A stretch of DNA of 64,000 bases from Tamarix chinensis (Eukaryota > Streptophyta > Magnoliopsida > Caryophyllales > Tamaricaceae). The notes below the pieces were generated by a model. The model ran no database searches and was not told the DNA's origin. It saw only the letters and a list, made by a program, of their open reading frames with translations. Of this stretch, positions 59,021 through 64,000 are shown in pieces (the stretch's first letter is position 1; the number at the start of each line of letters is the position of its first letter). The translations under genes were made by a program, and so were the position numbers. The stretch lies in assembly GCA_030549775.1 (NCBI GenBank), contig CM060173.1, forward strand, positions 36,220,110-36,284,109, given 5' to 3'.

Positions 59021-61439
59021 TGGGAATTGAGCACCAAATTTACTTGGTCTCTAGTGCTAACTCTCAAGCAAGCCCACCTATAAGTGTAATCCTAAGGATG
59101 ATAGGGAGTTATAAAGGCAAGTTGATGAGTTGTTGCAGAAAGGATTCATTAGAGAATCCCTTATCCCTTGTGCAGTGACGACCCTTTTGGTACTAAAGAA
59201 GGATGGGAGTATGAGGATGTGTGTTTATAGTAGAACTATCAATAGCACCATCATCAATTATTGGTATCCTATATCTAGACTTGATGACATGTTGGATTGC
59301 TTACATGAGGCTTTTGTATTCTTAAAGATTGATTTGAGGAGTATATACTACCAAATTAGAGTAAAGGAGGGAGATGAATGGAACACCGCCTTCAAGACTA
59401 AGGGAGGATTATACAAATGGATGGTGATGCCTTTTGGTCCCTCAAATGCACCTAACACCTTCATGAGGTTCATGGATGAAGTCCTTAGGCCCTTTATCTC
59501 TAAATTTTTTGTAGTGTACTTCGATGATATACTTGTATACTCCTATAGTAGTGAAGACAATATGTAAAGCATTTAAGACTTGTTTTTTGACCCTTAGGAA
59601 TAACTAGTTGTATGGAAAGTTTGAGAAGTGTGACTTTTTTGTACCAAAATTCACCTTCCTAGGGTTTGTTATATTTAAATAAGGTATTTCAATGGATGAG
59701 TCAAAGGTGGAGGCAATAAGGTTGTAGCCTACACCTACATCAATTACCCACATTCAATTCTTTCATGGACTTGCATCATTTTATAAGAGGTTTATAAAAG
59801 GATTTAGCACTGTTTTGGCCCCTATCACATAGTGTCTCAAGAAGGGAGAATTCAAGTGGAAACCTGTAGCACAAGAAGCATTAGATGTGATCAAGGGCAA
59901 GCTAAGTGAGGCCCCCATTTAGTGAATTTTGATAAGTTTTTGACGTTGAATGTGATGCAAGTGGGGTTGGGATTGGATCGATCCTACTACAAGAAAGCAA
60001 GCCAATAACCTATTTTAGTGAGAAGCTCAATGGATCAACATGTATAACAAGGAGCTTTATGCCATTATTAGGTCTCTAGATCATTAGTCTCATTATCTAA
60101 GGTCTACACAATTTGTATTACATATCGATCATGAGTATCTAAGGGAAACATAAGCTCAACCCTAGGCATGCTAGGTGGATAGAGTTTTTATTTTTTATAT
60201 CAAAATATAAGAGTGGCAAGAAGCTCGAGTATTAGGGTTTAGATTCTTAAAGGAGCTATATAAGGAGGATGGAGACTTTTCAAACTACCTTAAAGACCGA
60301 TACAAGGTTCGAAGCCCCTATGTCATACAAAATGGATTCCCTTTCAAGAATATCAAGCTTTTCATCCTAAAGAGTTCCATTCGAGATTTGTTGATATGAG
60401 AAGCACATGAAGGTGGGCTAGCCGGACATTTCAAGATCAACAAAGCCTGTAACGTACTTCAAGAGCACTTCTATTAGCCTAAAATGATAAGTGATGTACA
60501 TAGAGTCCTAGCATGATGTGCTACATGTCGAAAGTCCTTAGTCACTTCCATCAAGGCCTCTAAACTTCATTAATAGTTCCTCATCAACCTTGGGACCATG
60601 TAAGTATGGACTTGATAGAGGCTTTGCCTAGAACTTAAAGGCAAAATGATGCCATTATGGTAGTGGTGGATTAGTTTTCTAAGATGGCTCACTTCGTCCC
60701 TTGTCATAAAATGGATAACGCCTCTTACATAGTCGATCTATTCTTTAAAGAAATAGTAAGGTTACATGGTATTCCTAAGTCTATTATCTCGGATAAGGAT
60801 ACCAAGTTCCTTAGCTATTTTTGGAAAACTTTATGGAGGTAGGTTGGTACAAAACTTCTATTTAAATAGATGGCTAAACAAAATTCACTAACTAGACCCT
60901 AACTACTATCTTGCATAGATTGGTGTATCCCCTCAAGGATTGGGACCATAAGCTTCATCATTTTGAATTCTCATACAATAGACTCCCCCACATATTCCAC
61001 TACCCATTCACCTTTTGAGATTGTGTGTGGTGTCAACCCTATCACTCCCATCAAACTCATTTCGCTTCCTATCAAGGCTCAAACAAAATTTCAAACCAAA
61101 GATAGAATTCAAGCCTTCAAGAAATTACATAAGCAAGTCAAAGCAAGAATTGAGAAGGTTAATGAAATAAATACAATGAAGGCCAACCTCCATCAAAGGG
61201 AACAAAGTTTTGAACCAGGAGATCTCGTGTGGTTACATCTTAGAAAGAAAAAACATGCTTGTGTGAAGAAGTGATGGACCATTCAAGGTTCTTGAAAAGA
61301 TTGGAAGTAATTCTTATTGGCTTGAGATACCACCGGACATGTAAAACATATCAAACACATTTAATGTGACTAACTTACTCCCTTACCTTCATGATGAGCC
61401 CTTCGCAGATGAGGTGGAGCTCTTCTAAGACTAGGAGGA
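59021..61439 (+). pseudogene. Element B pol remnant (RT, RNase H, integrase)
   Basis: RT is partly open at 59130-59567: [33 protein letters not shown] and the catalytic YFDDILVYS near 59520. The RT thumb ([12 protein letters not shown]) is at about 59760, RNase H at about 59930-60230, the integrase zinc region at about 60400-60540, and the core at about 60640-60840 ([25 protein letters not shown]). The C-terminal part (61190-61270) reads REQSFEPGDLVWLHLRK and ends with FNVTNLLPYLHD-like residues just before the 3' LTR, without a chromodomain. Stops are numerous. The PPT-like actaggagga precedes the LTR. Confidence 0.82.
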
Positions 61440-62398
61440 TGATGTAGGAGCATCTCATAATAATATTTCTCTAATTCATTTTTCTAAGTTTGGGGATCAC
61501 AAAAACTCTTAACTCTTAACTTGGATAAAATTAATTAGCTAAATATGATAAAATAAGCTGACATACAAGTCCATGTAGCACAAGTATGACCAATTATGGT
61601 AGCATGTCCAACCCAAGCCCAACCAACTATGGTGGTATATAATGCCAAGGCTAACCAGATATTTTATTATTATTTCTATGTATTATGCCACCTAAGAAGC
61701 CAAATCATCCCAAGTCCAAGGTTGATTTCAAAAATTGAAATAAAAAAGCGAAAACAAAAAAAGGAAAGACAATCGGACGGTGGATTAGGTGAGAAAGTCA
61801 GCCAAGTCAACAAATCATATTATTTTAATTGACTAAGAATGGGAGATGATTGATTAGGTATGGGGTAGTATTGAGTGATTTTTATTTTTATTTATTACCT
61901 ACCATTTTAGTATATAAGAGGCTTCATGTTGTGGTATGGCTATCAAATATCACACATGGGCTAACCTCATTTTAGTTCCCACCCAACTAGTTTTTAGCTA
62001 GCATTAGATAACTAGATAGCAAAGAATGGTTGGAATGTAACTAAGTACGTATGGGGCAAGGGCATAATGGACTTTTTATGACAATAGATGCCACTATAAA
62101 TATGGATAGCCTCAATACAATGTAACATGTTATCTCCTTGAATTAAAAATCTAATTTTCAAAGGTCCCTCATTCCATTTTTTCAACACTTTGTTTTGAGT
62201 ATAAAATCTTACAATTTTTCTCTCAAGTGTTGAAACCTTGAGTGTTAGTTGCGAGTGTTTGATCTTTGGCTCAACCTTGGAGCAAATACTATCTTACTTT
62301 TCATCCCCTAACATTCCATTTTAACTTTCAATGGTCAACTATCCCATAAGTCACCATCTTCCATGAAGCATGTGCTAACTTATTTAGAATATTCATCA
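61440..62398 (+). repeat. Element B 3' LTR
   Basis: 959 bp, TGATGTAGGAGCATCTC to atattcatca. It aligns with 41466-42413 and 21496-22431, including the actataaatatgga TATA region near 62093 and the gagtgtttgatctttggct block, but with many substitutions and indels. Confidence 0.85.
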
Positions 62399-62403
62399 TA
62401 CGT

Positions 62404-62697
62404 CCCCTGTATTTATAGATATACAACATTTATTTCCTAGTTATTCCTCCCATATTCTACATTAATTACACCCATGTGCATAGTGTTATAGAAAAAATAA
62501 GGGTGCACTATATTTACTAATATGGATCGTATTTTTGCCAAATTATAGATTTAATTCATACAACCTATTGTCCATATATATAAATGATCATTTCCATGCA
62601 CTTCCCTAATGAAAAACTCTGAAATGGAATGTTAGGGGACACTGACTTGTTATTATTGAAGAGGAATCCATCTTGATTCATGTAGGATCCTCTAACA
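62404..62697 (-). repeat. Element D 5' LTR, upstream part
   Basis: On minus it starts near tgttagaggatcc (62697) and carries a TATA box (tctataaata, 62410-62419) just before the point where element B interrupts. It is completed by 41087-41460. The start is placed at a TG and is approximate. Confidence 0.5.
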
Positions 62698-63045
62698 TTG
62701 TCTCGATATTCAAAATATCACATAAAGTATTCATCTTCTTTTGCAAGGACATTTGCTATAAAATTTTCTTGCTACTCTTATATTTGGCAATAAACTAGAA
62801 GGATTATAAGAACTCTATCTATCTAGCATGCATAGGATTTAGATTATGTTTCCCATCTATGTGTTTTAGAAACTCATGATCTCTATGCAATATAAATTAT
62901 GATGGTATAAGGTATTAAGACCAATGATCAAGAACCCTACCAATGATGAAAAATTATTTATCTTAGATACTATAATTAGACCTTGAGTCATTAAGATTAT
63001 CAATAAATAAAGCAATAACCTTTTCTTCTTGTTGTAGATTCACTC
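62698..63045. other. Spacer, nothing recognised
   Basis: AT-rich flank of element D; no gene or repeat recognised. Confidence 0.3.
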
Positions 63046-64000
63046 TATAGTACCCCATATTTTTGTATATGGTTGAATGAGAATTATGCCAAATTTTGGG
63101 CATTTGATTTTTATTTAATGTTATGATTTGGCTTGGGATAAAATTTTATTTGAAATCATATAGGAAAATAGATTTATTGAGTTTTATAGATAAACCAATC
63201 AACTAGTTTATCATTTAAGTAAATTTAGTTTTCTTGACTAAACCGATTGCCTAGTTAGGGGAAATCTTTCAAATACTTGTAGAACAATCTACTGGTAGAC
63301 CTAAATCCATCGATTAGTTTGTCAAGCTAGTTATATTTTTGAGCTTGATTTTCAAAAAAATCTCTTATACTAAAATGGAACTTTACCAACTCATGCCCAC
63401 TTATTCCTAAGAGATTCCTACCATTTTCATGATGCATTTAACCTAAAATATTACCTCAAATCAATCTAGAGATTGATTGGAATAATTGAGGGGGAGAAAT
63501 AACCTCAGTATTGTCTTCTTCCACCTCTCCTATGCTCAATTATGAGATCAATGCTTTGATCTCAGGTAGAAATCTCAATAGTTGGAAGATTCTTTCTATA
63601 TAAACCTTTCATTACTTTATTCATGTATGTTAATTCTAGAATAAATGTTCCGTTGTCTCCAAAGATACCATTTGAGCTCTTGTGAATACATTAGCAAATT
63701 CTAGGTAAAACATGTCCGTTAAGATCAAATTAAAATTGTTAAATGAAGAGTTTTGGGTCTATTTTTGAACCCTCAGTATTTCCCTTCAATTGGTTAGCTA
63801 TAAATAGCCTCAATCATCCTTTATATGCACCTTTATTTCAGCTACCGAATTCTTTGAGTTTTGCATTGAAATACCCAAAAATCCTAACTTATAGAATTAT
63901 AGAAAATTAAGGATTTATTAGAATAATTAATTAAATAAATTATTTTATTAAAATAAGAGGGAGAAACTAAGTCAAAATCGAGAGGAAATTATAAATAATT
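63046..64000 (+). repeat. Possible Tekay-like LTR head running off the window
   Basis: Begins tatagtaccccatatttttg, similar to the TGTAATACCCC starts of the Tekay-like LTRs here, and near 63905-63965 has AT-rich sequence resembling the element A LTR head. It contains accaatcaactagttt-type motifs shared with 37780-38110. No end or coding sequence is in the window. Confidence 0.35.

Larger units (their letters stand above)
41466..62398 (+). mobile_element. Old Ty3/gypsy element B, split by element A
   Basis: LTRs at 41466-42413 and 61440-62398, PBS at 42418, then gag and pol remnants. Subtracting element A and one TTCCA copy leaves about 6.26 kb. The LTRs are clearly diverged from each other with many indels, so B is much older than A. 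Flanks tacac (41461-41465) and tacgt (62399-62403) may be a decayed 5-bp duplication. B itself lies within the LTR of element D. All its reading frames are broken. Confidence 0.85.

Overview
The window is AT-rich nuclear DNA from a seed plant (angiosperm-type; species not determinable from the sequence). The evidence is plant LTR retrotransposons primed by initiator-tRNA-Met, plant L1-type LINEs, TTTAGGG-like repeats, and exons of a plant organellar NADP-isocitrate dehydrogenase. It is an intergenic, heterochromatin-like block made almost entirely of transposable elements of different ages, many nested in one another. I find no prokaryotic features, no rRNA or tRNA genes and no CRISPR.

Left part (1-10350): a decayed Ty3/gypsy pol with its 3' LTR (1-3210), then two more gypsy wrecks running toward each other (about 3960-6690 on plus, 6720-9620 on minus). 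Three related hAT-like MITEs (5449-6009, 8392-8667, 9764-10342) lie in and beside them; the last has a perfect 8-bp target-site duplication. Middle-left (10351-15836): the only recognisable host gene, the first three exons of an organellar NADP-ICDH on minus (11904-12529), flanked by a compound microsatellite; further right is a degenerate telomere-like array (about 14395-14930).

From 15842 to 20339 lies an old solo LTR of the Tekay/Del kind with a perfect 5-bp duplication (TGAAC). It is followed by tandemly repeated non-coding DNA, a solo LTR of a second gypsy family (21496-22431), a decayed L1 LINE on plus (about 22620-25829), and a full-length but decayed L1 LINE on minus (28449-33227) with a roughly 20-bp duplication. 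The region 26797-40330 is mostly fragments of old Tekay-like LTRs on minus.

The right part is a three-level nest. A minus-strand gypsy element D (LTR pieces 41087-41460 and 62404-62697, gag remnant 40330-40689) is interrupted by an old plus-strand gypsy element B (41466-62398). B's gag is in turn interrupted by element A, a young 14.7-kb Tekay/Del-type chromovirus (42846-57512) with TTCCA duplications. A has 4.8-kb LTRs that are almost identical to each other, a PBS, a PPT and one uninterrupted 1511-codon gag-pol ORF ending in a chromodomain. A is the only element here that looks capable of recent activity, but its RNase H lacks the first catalytic Asp (Gly868). Reading across the window, the layers record successive insertion waves: LINE, hAT and old gypsy debris first, element A last.
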